This document shows positions 7,866 to 16,798 of a stretch of 64,000 bases of DNA, piece by piece. The notes beneath the pieces were generated by a model. That model saw only the letters and a list, made by a program, of their open reading frames with translations, ran no database searches and had not been told where the DNA came from. Where the stretch lies: positions 62,001 through 126,000 of the forward strand of contig JBEKAA010000002.1 of assembly GCA_050018455.1 (NCBI GenBank). Direction: 5' to 3'. The position numbers and the translations under genes are program-made. The stretch's first letter is position 1. Each line of letters starts with the position of its first letter. The DNA comes from RBG-13-68-16 sp050018455 (GTDB lineage: Bacteria; Acidobacteriota; Thermoanaerobaculia; Thermoanaerobaculales; Thermoanaerobaculaceae).

Positions 7866-9239
7866 ATGCTTACCATCTCGGGGACGCTCGGTCGGCTGTA
7901 CCTCGGCGACCTGCTCGAGTGGCTCCACCTCACCCACGCGACCGGGCGGCTGTTCTTGACCGCCGGAGACGTGACCCGCGAGTTCGACCTGTACTGCGGC
8001 CGGGTGGCTTTCGCATCCTCCTCGCGCGCCTCGGAACGGCTCGGGTCGTGGCTTCTGAGCCGTGGCCTGGCCTCGCGAGAATCGTTACTGCGGGCGCTGG
8101 TGCTGTCGCAGACGAACGGTGACCTTTTCACCGTGGTGCTCGAGCGGGAAGCAGGCATCACCCACGAGACGTTGGTGGACGCAGGCCGAGTCCTCGCCAC
8201 CGCTCTGGTGAGTCGCGTACTGCGCGAAGACCAGGTCTTCTTCCGCTTCGACCCCACGCAACCCGTCGCCGAACGCAAGCACGTCGACCTCGATCTGGAC
8301 TGCCACAACCTGGTCATGCAGGCTGCCTACCGCGCCGACACCCACCCGCCCAGCGACCGCAGCGCGACGGTCTCCTGCACGACCCTGGACCCCAACGCGA
8401 TCGAGCTGCTGTTCTGGCACATCGTCCGAGAGATGGACGGCGAGCTGGTCGACGCAACGGCTCTCGCGGAAGCGCACCGCACGTTCGTCGCGGTGGGCGA
8501 CCTGCTCAGCCGATGGGTGGTCCAGGGGCCGCCGTTGCTCCCGGTCGGACCCGACGAGGCCGAACGCGTCCTGCGCCGCCTCAAGGCCGCCAGGCCGATG
8601 CGAGTCGAGGATTCGCCGACCCTGGTCTGGAACCTCCTTTGCCTCGTGAACGGCCTCGACTCGCCGGGCAGCGACTGCGCCGCCGGCGCCGACGAGGCCT
8701 GGAGACTGGCGGGCGACGATGCCGCGGCATGGATCCGCTTGATCCTTGAAAATCCCCGCTGGCGGCGCGAGAAGCACACCGAAACCGACGGCGCTATCCG
8801 GCGGGCGACGTTGGCCCGCATCGCTGCAGCTCGCAAGCTCGCAGACGCGGTTGGCCTGTCGGAGGATGTCGCGACCACCTCGGGGGCGCTGCCGATGGTG
8901 CTCTTGGAGCTCGTCGCGACCGGCCTCGCGACCTCGTCCATGGCCGGCCCCGCCCTCCAGCGGTGTGCGATCCGTCACCTGCTGCCCCTGGTCGGTCAAG
9001 CCGCCGCCATGGCCGCAGGGTTACCCGAGGTGCTGCTGGCCGCGCTGAGTTCATCACCCCCACAACACCCCGGGGCGCGCCTCTCCCGCCTCGTCGGCCT
9101 GGCAGCCGGGGAGCTCATCGCCCCAAACGAGCACGAGGACGAAGGGACGCTGGACACGAACCCTGTCCTGACGACGGCTCTCGCCGCCGCACGCAAAGCG
9201 GCCGCGCGCGCCGCCCGGTCCAGGCCAGAACAAAGGTAG
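7866..9239 (+). CDS. DUF4388 (PATAN-type) domain protein
   Basis: A 457-residue protein beginning MLTISGTLGRLYLGDLLEWL. The N-terminal ~110 residues (SGTLGRLYLGDLLEWLHLTH, TGRLFLTAGDVTREFDLYCGRVAFASS) match the DUF4388 pattern found at the N-terminus of PatA-like regulators and many delta/acidobacterial signalling proteins. The rest is alpha-helical and Ala/Leu-rich with no recognised domain. Such proteins are usually linked to two-component or GTPase-based polarity systems, but no partner is adjacent; an epimerase follows 9 nt downstream. The start is chosen because similarity begins at this ATG; the in-frame upstream sequence is low-complexity and partly inside the transposon. Confidence 0.72.
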   Translation: MLTISGTLGRLYLGDLLEWLHLTHATGRLFLTAGDVTREFDLYCGRVAFASSSRASERLGSWLLSRGLASRESLLRALVLSQTNGDLFTVVLEREAGITHETLVDAGRVLATALVSRVLREDQVFFRFDPTQPVAERKHVDLDLDCHNLVMQAAYRADTHPPSDRSATVSCTTLDPNAIELLFWHIVREMDGELVDATALAEAHRTFVAVGDLLSRWVVQGPPLLPVGPDEAERVLRRLKAARPMRVEDSPTLVWNLLCLVNGLDSPGSDCAAGADEAWRLAGDDAAAWIRLILENPRWRREKHTETDGAIRRATLARIAAARKLADAVGLSEDVATTSGALPMVLLELVATGLATSSMAGPALQRCAIRHLLPLVGQAAAMAAGLPEVLLAALSSSPPQHPGARLSRLVGLAAGELIAPNEHEDEGTLDTNPVLTTALAAARKAAARAARSRPEQR

Positions 9240-9248
9240 AATCCTGCC

Positions 9249-10292
9249 ATGCAGGTGCTGGTCATCGGGGGCAGCCGGTTCATCGGCCTCTCAGTGGTCC
9301 AGCGGCTGCTCATGGACGGGCACCGCATCACGCTCCTCAATCGAGGCCACACGCCCGATCCATTCGGCACCCGCGTCAGCCGCGTAATCGGCGACCGCTC
9401 CGACCCGCAGGCGCTCCAGCGTGCCGTGGCACGACGGGATTTCGACGTCGTGGTGGACGTGATCGCTTTCCGCGAGGACGACACGCGGGCCGCGGTCGAG
9501 AAGCTCTCCGGCCGTATCGGGCACTTCATCCACATTTCCACCGCGTCCGTCTACCTGATCCGCGACCGGTTGCTGGCGCCGTTCCGGGAAGAGGACTTCA
9601 CGGGGCGTCTCGCGCCGAAGACAGAAGCTACCGCCTCTTCGTGGACCTACGCGTACCACAAACGCAGATGTGAGCTGACGCTCGCTCACGCGTGGGAGAA
9701 CGATCAGTTCCCCTTCACCACCCTGCGCCTGCCGATGGTGGTCGGCCCGGGCGACTACACGGAGCGGGCGCAGACGTATCTGGAGCGTCTTCTCGACGGC
9801 GGGCCGCTCATCCTCCCCGACGGCGGCTTGAACTCATGGGGTTTCCTCTGGGTCGCGGACGTGGCCGAAACCATCGCCGCCAACCTTATGAACGCGAACG
9901 CGTTCGGCCGTGCGTACAATCTCGCGCAGCGAGAGATCGTTTCGCTCAAGCAATTCGTCGAGACCGCCTCCGGCGGCCTGGGGCTGCGCCCGACACTCGC
10001 GTCCATCCCCATCGAGTGGCTGAACCGCCTCAACCTCGGCACCGCGTTCTCCCCCTACACCCACGATCACGACATCGTGCTTGACACCTCGGCAGCCCAG
10101 CGGGATCTCCTCTTCGAGCCGACGCCTTTTCTTGCCTGGTGCGAGCAGTTCGTTGCGGACTTCCGGGCTCACTGGAACGGCGTTCAGTCACGGCTCTACG
10201 CCACTCGGCCTCTCGAGTTGAGGCTCGTGCAGGAACTCGCCCAGCTCCGCATCCCAGGGTTGGGCCCAGCGAAGGTCACCGCCGCCCGCTAG
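9249..10292 (+). CDS. NAD-dependent epimerase/dehydratase-like (extended SDR) protein
   Basis: A 347-residue protein with an N-terminal Rossmann motif VIGGSRFIG (residues 5-13), an acidic strand (DVVVDVIAF), an SDR-like Ser region (FIHISTASVY), and a YxxxK (YAYHK, about residues 136-140). The two glycine positions GxxxxG rather than GxxGxxG and the VIGGSRFIG string are typical of the atypical/extended SDR group that includes NAD-dependent nucleoside-diphosphate-sugar epimerases and chloroplast CSP41-like proteins. Substrate is unknown. It starts 9 nt after the DUF4388 gene and probably shares its transcript. A pair of degenerate repeats separates it from convergent rnc. Confidence 0.72.
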   Translation: MQVLVIGGSRFIGLSVVQRLLMDGHRITLLNRGHTPDPFGTRVSRVIGDRSDPQALQRAVARRDFDVVVDVIAFREDDTRAAVEKLSGRIGHFIHISTASVYLIRDRLLAPFREEDFTGRLAPKTEATASSWTYAYHKRRCELTLAHAWENDQFPFTTLRLPMVVGPGDYTERAQTYLERLLDGGPLILPDGGLNSWGFLWVADVAETIAANLMNANAFGRAYNLAQREIVSLKQFVETASGGLGLRPTLASIPIEWLNRLNLGTAFSPYTHDHDIVLDTSAAQRDLLFEPTPFLAWCEQFVADFRAHWNGVQSRLYATRPLELRLVQELAQLRIPGLGPAKVTAAR

Positions 10293-10304
10293 GTGCCGGC
10301 CACC

Positions 10305-10422
10305 CACCCGGTTTACAGTCGACAGTTCAAAGTTCTCCCCCACCCCCCACACAGGAAAGAAGCACGACGATCCAATCACCCGGTTCACGGTTGCCAGCCT
10401 TTCCCGCCACACAGAAAGAAAA
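10305..10422. repeat. Two degenerate ~50-bp direct repeats between convergent genes
   Basis: Copy 1 (10305-10362) and copy 2 (10377-10422) both run CACCCGGTT(T/C)AC(A/G)GT ... CCACACAG(G)AAAGAA with a variable, partly deleted middle. They fill most of the space between the epimerase stop and the rnc stop. No gene is present. Confidence 0.6.
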
Positions 10423-10424
10423 CG

Positions 10425-11141
10425 CTACGAGGAGGCGTCGCTGGGAGAAGGTCCGGGGGCGTTGAGCGTGTCGAGGGCGTTTCGGGCAGCTGCCTGCTGG
10501 GCCGCCTTCTTGGAAGGCCCATCACCCCGGCCCAGTACGCGGCCTTCGAGCTCAACCTCGAAGACGAAGATCTGGCGGTGCGCAGGGCCCCGGATCTCGA
10601 CCTGGCGGTAGGCGGGAAGGGAGAGACCGCGACTCTGCGCGAACTCCTGAAGAGTGGACTTCGGTTCCTCGAGCGATAACTGGGAGCGGTCGAGCGAGGC
10701 GACGAGCGGCGCGAACCATCTGGCGACTGCGGCCTTGAAGGCCCTCCAGCCCCCGTCGAGGAGAAGCGCTCCGAGCACTGCCTCCAGCGCGTCGGCGAGC
10801 ACCGCGGCGCCAGGGTTGGCGCCGTCGAGGCCGCTTCCGAGCTCCACGGCCGCGGGCAGGCCGAGGCGCTCGGCGAGAGACGCGAGCGACGTCTCGCGAA
10901 CCAGCGAGGCGCGGGCGCGCGTCAGCTCGCCCTCGGTTGCCTCGGGCCAGCGCGCGAACAGGAGTGCGGCCACGACGTGAGAGAGAGCAGCATCGCCGAG
11001 GAACTCCAGACGCTCGAAGGATGGGACGCCCTGCTCGTGAGCGGCGGAGGAGTGTCGCAGAGCCTGCTGCAAGAGCTCCGAGCGCTCGAACTCGTACCCG
11101 AGAGCCCGTTGGAGCTTCAGCAATACCGTCGTGCGCCGCAT
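10425..11141 (-). CDS. rnc: Ribonuclease III
   Basis: A 238-residue protein. The signature ERLEFLGDAALSHVVA carries the catalytic Glu/Asp; ADALEAVLGALLLDGG is the second metal-binding segment (canonical ADxxEAxxGAxYLD); the C-terminal ~70 residues (STLQEFAQSRGLSLP ... SKKAAQQAAARNAL) form the double-stranded-RNA-binding domain. It cleaves dsRNA in rRNA precursors and other transcripts. ATG 11141 is chosen because GGAAGGG lies just upstream; a GTG at 11147, overlapping the stop of the preceding small gene, is possible. It follows the DUF504-type gene by 2 nt, so the two should be co-translated. Confidence 0.93.
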   Translation of the reverse strand: MRRTTVLLKLQRALGYEFERSELLQQALRHSSAAHEQGVPSFERLEFLGDAALSHVVAALLFARWPEATEGELTRARASLVRETSLASLAERLGLPAAVELGSGLDGANPGAAVLADALEAVLGALLLDGGWRAFKAAVARWFAPLVASLDRSQLSLEEPKSTLQEFAQSRGLSLPAYRQVEIRGPAHRQIFVFEVELEGRVLGRGDGPSKKAAQQAAARNALDTLNAPGPSPSDASS

Positions 11142-11143
11142 GG

Positions 11144-11392
11144 TCACACCCCTTCCGGCGGCGGCCACAGTACCTCGGGATCCCGCCGCACCCGCACGAA
11201 CCGATGGTAGGGCAGGAAGGTGTCACCCGCCAACGACACGCCACGCGGCAGGATAGCGACCACCGACTCGTAGTCGATGAGCTGCAGGCGTTCGATCCCT
11301 TCTTCGCGGGTGCGGATCTCGATGACCACACCTCGCCGCTCAGCCGCGGCGTCCCACCGCAAACGGTTCAGCAACCCGCGCACCGTCGTCAC
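11144..11392 (-). CDS. DUF504 / MJ1316 RNA-end-recognition-domain protein
   Basis: An 82-residue protein read from GTG 11392. It has the compact DUF504 pattern: LLNRLRWD near the N-terminus, VVIEIRTREEGIERL in the middle and LPYHRFVRVRRDPEVLWPP at the C-terminus. In archaea and some fusions this MJ1316-type domain is linked to RNA repair and recognition of cyclic phosphate or other RNA ends. Placement 2 nt upstream of rnc supports a role in RNA processing, though this is inference. Longer in-frame starts upstream give an Arg/Pro-rich, non-conserved leader and are rejected. Confidence 0.75.
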   Translation of the reverse strand: MTTVRGLLNRLRWDAAAERRGVVIEIRTREEGIERLQLIDYESVVAILPRGVSLAGDTFLPYHRFVRVRRDPEVLWPPPEGV

Positions 11393-11487
11393 GGCTCGAT
11401 TGTAGGGCCAGCCCGGCCAGCCTTGCGGCACCCTTTCCGCCGGTTCGCCTTGACGAAGCCTCACGAGAGGGCGACACTCCCCGCGCC

Positions 11488-12759
11488 ATGGAGAAGTTCC
11501 GAATCTGGGGCGGCCGGCGCCTGACGGGCGAGGTGCGGATCTCGGGATCCAAGAATGCGGCGCTGCCATGTCTGGCGGCGACGCTCTTGACCTCGGAGCC
11601 GGTGACGCTTCACGGCCTCCCGAGGGTGCGGGACATCGTCACCATGGAGCGGGTACTGGCGGCCTTGGGTGAGTCGTGCGAACACGTAGGCGGCGCCACC
11701 CGAGCAGTCGCCGGGCGCGGCGAAGCATTCCATGCGCCGTACGAGCTGGTCCGCACGATGCGCGCCTCGGTGCTGGTGCTGGGGCCGCTGCTCGCGCGAC
11801 GGAATCGGGCCCGGGTGGCCCTTCCAGGCGGGTGCGCGATCGGCGCCAGGCCTGTGGATTTCCATCTCGAGGCGCTGGCCCGACTTGGCGCGGATCTGAG
11901 GATCGAGAGCGGCGACGTGGTGGCCGAGGCGCCGAGCGGCCTGCGCGGTGCGGAGATCGTGTTCCCGCGCATCACCGTGACCGGGACCGAAAACCTCTTG
12001 ATGGCGGCGGTTCTCGCGCGGGGACGCACGATCCTGAGAAACTGCGCTCTCGAGCCGGAGGTCGAGGATCTCGCGCAAATGTTGGCCGCGATGGGAGCGC
12101 GGATCGGCGGCGTCGGTACGTCCACCCTCGAGGTTGAGGGCGTCGAGTCGTTGCACGGCGCCAACCACATCATCATCCCCGACCGCATCGAGGCGGGCAC
12201 GTACGTCATCGCAGCGGTTCTCGCAGGCTCCGGCGTAACCGTCTCACAGTGCAGGCCTGCTCATCTCGCCGCCCTGCTCGAGGTCCTCGGCGAAGGAGGC
12301 GTCGTTTTTTCAGTCAAGGCCGACGCGATCGAAGTGCCCGAGCAGGGGGTGCGACCGCGCGCCGTTTCGCTCGAGACCGCCGAGTACCCCGGGGTCGCGA
12401 CCGATCTCCAGGCGCAGTTCCTCGCCCTGGCGACCCAGGCGAAGGGCACGAGCTCGATCACCGAGGCGATCTTCGAGAACCGCTTCCAGCACGTGCTCGA
12501 ACTGAAACGCCTGGGCGCCTCGATCGCGGTCGAGGGCCGCACCGCGCACGTCCACGGTCCGACGCCCCTCGACGGCACGATCGTGATGGCGTCCGACCTC
12601 AGGGCTTCCGCGTCCCTCGTACTTGCCGGCCTGGTGGCCGGCGGCGAGACGATAGTGGACCGCATCTACCACCTCGACCGTGGCTACGAGGCCATGGAGG
12701 TCAAGCTCAACGCGCTTGGCGCTCAGGTCGAGCGGTTCAACCCCGGACCCTACCTGTAA
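11488..12759 (+). CDS. murA: UDP-N-acetylglucosamine 1-carboxyvinyltransferase
   Basis: A 423-residue protein of the EPSP-synthase fold, the normal length for MurA. GSKNAALP (residues 19-26) and LPGGCAIGARPVDFH carry the UDP-GlcNAc-binding residues and the active-site Cys, which when present confers fosfomycin sensitivity; TEAIFENRFQHVLEL and DLRASASLVLAG are further conserved blocks. It transfers enolpyruvate from PEP to UDP-GlcNAc, the first committed step of peptidoglycan synthesis. It is followed by the HIT gene with a 1-nt overlap (TAATG) and by a lytic transglycosylase, so a wall-synthesis and turnover operon is likely. Confidence 0.96.
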   Translation: MEKFRIWGGRRLTGEVRISGSKNAALPCLAATLLTSEPVTLHGLPRVRDIVTMERVLAALGESCEHVGGATRAVAGRGEAFHAPYELVRTMRASVLVLGPLLARRNRARVALPGGCAIGARPVDFHLEALARLGADLRIESGDVVAEAPSGLRGAEIVFPRITVTGTENLLMAAVLARGRTILRNCALEPEVEDLAQMLAAMGARIGGVGTSTLEVEGVESLHGANHIIIPDRIEAGTYVIAAVLAGSGVTVSQCRPAHLAALLEVLGEGGVVFSVKADAIEVPEQGVRPRAVSLETAEYPGVATDLQAQFLALATQAKGTSSITEAIFENRFQHVLELKRLGASIAVEGRTAHVHGPTPLDGTIVMASDLRASASLVLAGLVAGGETIVDRIYHLDRGYEAMEVKLNALGAQVERFNPGPYL

Positions 12760-13103
12760 TGGAAAGCTGTGTCTTTTGCCGAGTAGCCGACGGGACAGCC
12801 CGGGCACGGATCCTTTTCGAGGATGAGGAGGTCGTGGCGTTCCACGACATCACCCCGCGCGCTCCGGTCCACGTATTGGTGATCCCGAGGCGCCACATCA
12901 TCTCCCTCGCCAGCGTGGGAGATGACGATAGGGCCGTTCTTGCAACCCTCTTTGCGGCGGCGGCCGAGGTGGCCAGGCGCACCGGGATCGCCGAGACGGG
13001 GTACCGGGTCGTGACCAACGTCGGCGCCGGGGCAGGGCAGAGCGTCTTTCACCTCCACCTCCACGTGCTGGGCGGCCGCCCGATGGGCTGGCCGCCGGGG
13101 TGA
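12759..13103 (+). CDS. HIT-family nucleotide-binding hydrolase (HINT-like)
   Basis: A 114-residue protein: CVFCRVADG at the N-terminus (zinc-type Cys pair), DITPRAPVHVLVIPRRHI in the middle, and the histidine triad HLHLHV near the C-terminus. Members hydrolyse AMP-N-linked and related nucleotides. The ATG overlaps the murA stop by one base and its own TGA overlaps the start of the transglycosylase gene. Confidence 0.92.
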   Translation: MESCVFCRVADGTARARILFEDEEVVAFHDITPRAPVHVLVIPRRHIISLASVGDDDRAVLATLFAAAAEVARRTGIAETGYRVVTNVGAGAGQSVFHLHLHVLGGRPMGWPPG

Positions 13104-15211
13104 TGCCGGCCGCACCCCCGCCGCCGAGCCCAGCGCTGGCCGAGTCGGTGCGGGGAGGACGTTGGGCCGAGGTCCGGAAGGCCACGGCCTCACTTCCGCG
13201 TCCACTCGAACCGGAGGTGGCGCTTGCGGCTGCCCGCGCTGCTCGAAGCATGGGAGAACCCGCTCGGGCGCTGGAGATCCTTCGCAGCTCGATCCCGCGC
13301 GCGGGAGAGCTCGCCGCCGCCCTCCGCCTCGAGGCCGGACAGGCTGCGATGGCGCTCGGTCGGGACCCATTCCCCTTCCTCGCTCACCTTCTGTCGCCGT
13401 CGGGGCCGTCGGCTCCGCGACAAGCGGCCGCGGCCTGTCTTCGGACAGCCTGGGAAACACTGCCCTTGCCGGCGCTCGGAAGGGTGCCGCGCACCGGGGT
13501 ACCGAGGGCTTTGCGGCGCGATCTTTCGGCTCTCCTGGCCGTTCGCGCCGGGGACGAGGGCGGGGCGTTTCACATCGTCAACGAACGGGTCGGAGACCAG
13601 GCAGCGCTGCGGGCGGCACAATGGCTCACGGGCGCCGAGGGGCTGTCAGCTGCCGGAGCTCTCGCGGTCGCGGAGGCCCTGCTGGCCGGTGGCGCCTGGC
13701 GTGAGGCGGACGCCCTCCTTGTCGCGCAGGAAAGCCCTTCCGATGCCGCGTTGCGGTGGCGTTGGGCTTTCCTGCGCGGCCGCGCTGCGTACCGCCTGGG
13801 GGATCTGGGCCGGGCGGCGAGTGCGTTCGACGAGGCCCTGGCGGCAGCGTCCTCGGACGGCGAGCGGTTCGAGGCAGCCGTGCAACGCGCACGGAGCACC
13901 CAGATCGCAGGGGATCCCGGGGGCGCGATCCCGTTCTGGGACATCGCGCGCACAGCCGCACCGCACGAAGTCGAGGGGTGGGACGGCGGCACGCGGGCGC
14001 GCGTGGCGGCGGATCGCGGCGACGAGGCGGTCGCGCTTCTTCAGCAGTGCCCTGCGGCGGTGACGCGGGTGGCCGGGCCGCGCCTCGCAGCGACGCTTCT
14101 CGCACGCGGCGACCTCGCCAGAGCCCGGGGAGTTCTCACGCGCCTGCCCGATCGACTGCCGGTGGTGCGGGTACTCTGGGTCGGCCTGTTGGCAGCAACC
14201 GGCGACAGCGAGCGCGCTCGGACGCGGGCCGCGGAGGTGTTGGCAGACCCTCGCGCAGGCCCGTGGCGCGAGATGGTCCTCGACCTGCTTCCCGGCCGCT
14301 CGCCGCCCCCGCACGATCTCCCGGTACCCACGCGCGACCTGGCGCAACTGGCGCGCACCGCCGCGTCATACGGTGTGGCATCGGCCCGGACCGCTCTCGC
14401 GGCAGCGCTCGTCGCCGACCCGGAGTGGGCCCGGTTGCTGGCGGGAGCGCCCTTCGAGCCGGCCGACTGGGCCGGACCGGCGCAACGGTTGGTTGCGGTC
14501 GGCCTGGACCACGAGGCTGCGACGCTGTTCCCGAACGCCTTTCCACGCCGCACCCCGGAGGAGGTCGCCTGGACTGCAACTCGGCTGGCGGCGTGGGGCA
14601 ACCCTCCGGCCGCGCTGACGGCAGGGGAGCTCCTCTGGGGGCGGATCGGATCGATACCCGCGGTGCTACTGCCCGAACCGCTGCTCCGTCGCGTTCTGGC
14701 AGCTCCGCTGGTCGCCGGATGCAAACGCGCGGCGCACGAGGCTGACATACCCGTCAGCTGGCTTGTCGGCATCGTCCGGCAGGAATCGCGCTTCGACGCC
14801 GAAGCGTACTCTTCGGCGGGCGCGGTCGGCGTCGCGCAGCTCGTGCCCGAGGCGGCGCTGCGGCTCGGCGCCCTTCCGGCCGACCTCCGCGACCCTGACA
14901 TCGCGTTGCGCCTTGCCGCGTGCGAGGTCACCCGCCTCTGCGGGCGCGTGGGGCGGCGCCTTCCCGCAGTGGCAGCGGCGTACAACGCCGGTGAGAGTGT
15001 TGTGGCGAGCTGGCTCTCGGAGCTCGGAGGCACCCCTGCCGATCCCCTTTTCGCGGCCTCGATCCCCTACCGGGAAACGGCGGGATACGTGCTCGCCGTC
15101 CGCGAGGGTGCCGAGCTCGCGAGCTGCCTCGAGGACGGCATCCTCAACGACAGGCAGGGGGACGATGGTTGTGCCGCCGCGCCCGGCACGCCGCGGCCGA
15201 CGAGTCGGTGA
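13103..15211 (+). CDS. Slt70-type soluble lytic murein transglycosylase with helical repeat domain
   Basis: A 702-residue protein. About 500 N-terminal residues are Ala/Leu/Arg-rich helical TPR-like repeats like the doughnut domain of Slt70; the C-terminal domain has the GEWL/SLT signature, SWLVGIVRQESRFDAEAYSS with the catalytic Glu, GAVGVAQLVPEAA, and AAYNAGES. It cleaves the MurNAc-GlcNAc bond with anhydro-product formation. The first residues (Pro/Ala-rich) do not form a clear signal peptide, which is odd for a periplasmic enzyme. ATG 13103 overlaps the HIT stop (TGATG); GTG 13100 is an alternative. Confidence 0.88.
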   Translation: MPAAPPPPSPALAESVRGGRWAEVRKATASLPRPLEPEVALAAARAARSMGEPARALEILRSSIPRAGELAAALRLEAGQAAMALGRDPFPFLAHLLSPSGPSAPRQAAAACLRTAWETLPLPALGRVPRTGVPRALRRDLSALLAVRAGDEGGAFHIVNERVGDQAALRAAQWLTGAEGLSAAGALAVAEALLAGGAWREADALLVAQESPSDAALRWRWAFLRGRAAYRLGDLGRAASAFDEALAAASSDGERFEAAVQRARSTQIAGDPGGAIPFWDIARTAAPHEVEGWDGGTRARVAADRGDEAVALLQQCPAAVTRVAGPRLAATLLARGDLARARGVLTRLPDRLPVVRVLWVGLLAATGDSERARTRAAEVLADPRAGPWREMVLDLLPGRSPPPHDLPVPTRDLAQLARTAASYGVASARTALAAALVADPEWARLLAGAPFEPADWAGPAQRLVAVGLDHEAATLFPNAFPRRTPEEVAWTATRLAAWGNPPAALTAGELLWGRIGSIPAVLLPEPLLRRVLAAPLVAGCKRAAHEADIPVSWLVGIVRQESRFDAEAYSSAGAVGVAQLVPEAALRLGALPADLRDPDIALRLAACEVTRLCGRVGRRLPAVAAAYNAGESVVASWLSELGGTPADPLFAASIPYRETAGYVLAVREGAELASCLEDGILNDRQGDDGCAAAPGTPRPTSR

Positions 15212-15218
15212 GTTCGAT

Positions 15219-15902
15219 CTAATTCGGGTGCGCCGTCGGGGCCGGGGGGGGCGAGCTTTCCGTCTGCGGCGCGGCGGGCTCGGCCGGACGAGGCAGATAG
15301 CGGACGATCTCGCCGCGCTTCGCGAGGTCGGCCGTCCAGCGCTCGATCTCCGCGGAAAGCTTGCGCTCGCGGAGGAGAGCTTCCACTTCACCGCGTACCT
15401 CGGCAAGGACGGGTACCGGCTTGCCGGCCTTCTCGAGCTGCGGAGCCAGCTCCTGCCGCCACACGGCCTCGACCTCCTGCGGCGTCGGCCGCACAAAGGG
15501 CGCAAACCGGGACGCGACGTACGCCTGGACAACGGCGGCGTGGCGCAACAGCTCTCTCAGCTCCCGTTCGCCGAGGCCCATCTCGGCCAGCTTCCGGTGC
15601 AACGCATCCTCGCCGCCGGCCCGTTGGACCGTCGCCCGCCACGCCGCGTCCGGGTCGATCTGCACCCTCGCCGTGATCCCGGCCGCCGTGAGGTCCTGCC
15701 AACGCAGCTCGAGGTCCACCAGCGCTTCGACGACCGCGCGCCGGTATTCGGCGTCGCTCTCCTCGACTTGCCTTGGGACGAGCACCGCGGCCTCTGCCAG
15801 CTCGGCATCGGAGGCGATGATCGGCACACCGTTGACCACGGCCAGAACCCTCTCCACCTCGACGGCCGTCATGACGACGAGCGGGAAAAGCAGCGCCAGC
15901 AC
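15219..15902 (-). CDS. SurA-N-like periplasmic chaperone without a parvulin domain
   Basis: A 227-residue protein from GTG 15902. A short hydrophobic leader (about residues 1-13) is followed by VERVLAVVNGVPIIASDAELA, the strand-helix start typical of SurA/PrsA-type chaperones, then a helical body. No peptidyl-prolyl isomerase (parvulin) domain is present and the C-terminus is a Pro-rich tail. A role in outer-membrane protein folding is plausible by analogy only. It is convergent with the transglycosylase gene (7 nt apart) and divergent from the amidase gene with only about 20 nt between starts. Confidence 0.6.
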   Translation of the reverse strand: MLALLFPLVVMTAVEVERVLAVVNGVPIIASDAELAEAAVLVPRQVEESDAEYRRAVVEALVDLELRWQDLTAAGITARVQIDPDAAWRATVQRAGGEDALHRKLAEMGLGERELRELLRHAAVVQAYVASRFAPFVRPTPQEVEAVWRQELAPQLEKAGKPVPVLAEVRGEVEALLRERKLSAEIERWTADLAKRGEIVRYLPRPAEPAAPQTESSPPPAPTAHPN

Positions 15903-15922
15903 ATCATCATGTTACACTTGCA

Positions 15923-16798
15923 ATGGAGGGCCGTGTGGGGAAGAGCGCGCCGCAGCAAGGCGATCTTGTCGTGGCCCTGGCGCAGATCGCGACCTGCCCG
16001 GGTCAGCTCCGACGAAACCTCGACAGGCACCTCGAAATGGTGGCAAAGGCCCTTGAGGCTGGCGCTCACCTCGTTGTGTTCCCCGAGCTCTCCGTTTCCG
16101 GCTACCTGCTGGCACACGGCGTCCTGGAGCATGCGCTGCGGCTCGACGATCCGCTCCTCTCGCCGCTGCTCGACGCCAGCCGGCGCGCAGCGATTCTCGT
16201 GGGCTTGCCGCTGCGAGAGGCTCACGGAGGCATCTCCAATGCAGCCGTGCTGCTCGAGGGCGGCGAGATCCGCGGCGTTCACCGAAAGTTGTACCTGCCC
16301 ACCTACGGGATGTTCGACGAGGGGCGGTACTTCATCCCGGGACCCCGTCTCGAGCCGATCACTTGCTCCCTCGGGCGTTTCGGGGTCCTCATTTGCGAGG
16401 ACGCCTGGCACCTCTCGTCCTCCGCGATCCTCTCCCGGGCCGACCTCGACGCGTTCATCGTGATCTCTGGGGGACCCTCTGAGCTTGATCTCGGCGGTGA
16501 ACCCGCCAGCGGCCGGCGTTGGCACTGGATCCTCGGCGCAGTCGCGATCACGACCGTGACGCCGGTGTTCTTCACCAACCGGTGCGGTTGGGAGGAGGGC
16601 GTTCTCTTTGGCGGCGCCTCATGGGCAGTCGACCCCCGCGGCGCGACCATCGCCGGCCCGGCACCCGCGCTCGAGGAGTCGTTGTTGGTCGCTCGCCTGT
16701 CGCGTGCCGCCGCAGCCCGCGCCCGCACGCTGACACCGATCCCTTGCGCAGAGCGCCTCGAGCTGTGGTCGACCGCCACGGAGCGCCGCGATGCTTGA
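15923..16798 (+). CDS. Carbon-nitrogen hydrolase, probable glutamine amidotransferase subunit of a split NAD synthetase
   Basis: A 291-residue nitrilase-superfamily protein with the Glu-Lys-Cys triad visible: VVFPELSVSGY (Glu), HRKLYLPTYGMFDEGRYF (Lys) and LICEDAWH (Cys). GMFDEGRYF and CEDAWH are closest in pattern to the N-terminal amidase domain of glutamine-dependent NAD synthetase. The gene overlaps nadE by 8 nt, supporting a two-subunit glutaminase/synthetase. ATG 15923 has no Shine-Dalgarno sequence; GTG 15935, preceded by GGAGGG (15925-15930), is a good alternative and would remove four residues. Confidence 0.78.
   Translation: MEGRVGKSAPQQGDLVVALAQIATCPGQLRRNLDRHLEMVAKALEAGAHLVVFPELSVSGYLLAHGVLEHALRLDDPLLSPLLDASRRAAILVGLPLREAHGGISNAAVLLEGGEIRGVHRKLYLPTYGMFDEGRYFIPGPRLEPITCSLGRFGVLICEDAWHLSSSAILSRADLDAFIVISGGPSELDLGGEPASGRRWHWILGAVAITTVTPVFFTNRCGWEEGVLFGGASWAVDPRGATIAGPAPALEESLLVARLSRAAAARARTLTPIPCAERLELWSTATERRDA

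Noticed and set aside
4090..10323. Possible avoidance of GTCGAC in the host because of the XamI-like enzyme
   Set aside because: GTCGAC occurs repeatedly (for example 4090, 8448 and 10318), so there is no visible depletion; this agrees with recent acquisition but cannot be tested statistically by eye.
13100..13102. GTG start for the lytic transglycosylase
   Set aside because: Possible, but ATG 13103 overlapping the HIT stop is a better initiator; the difference is one residue.
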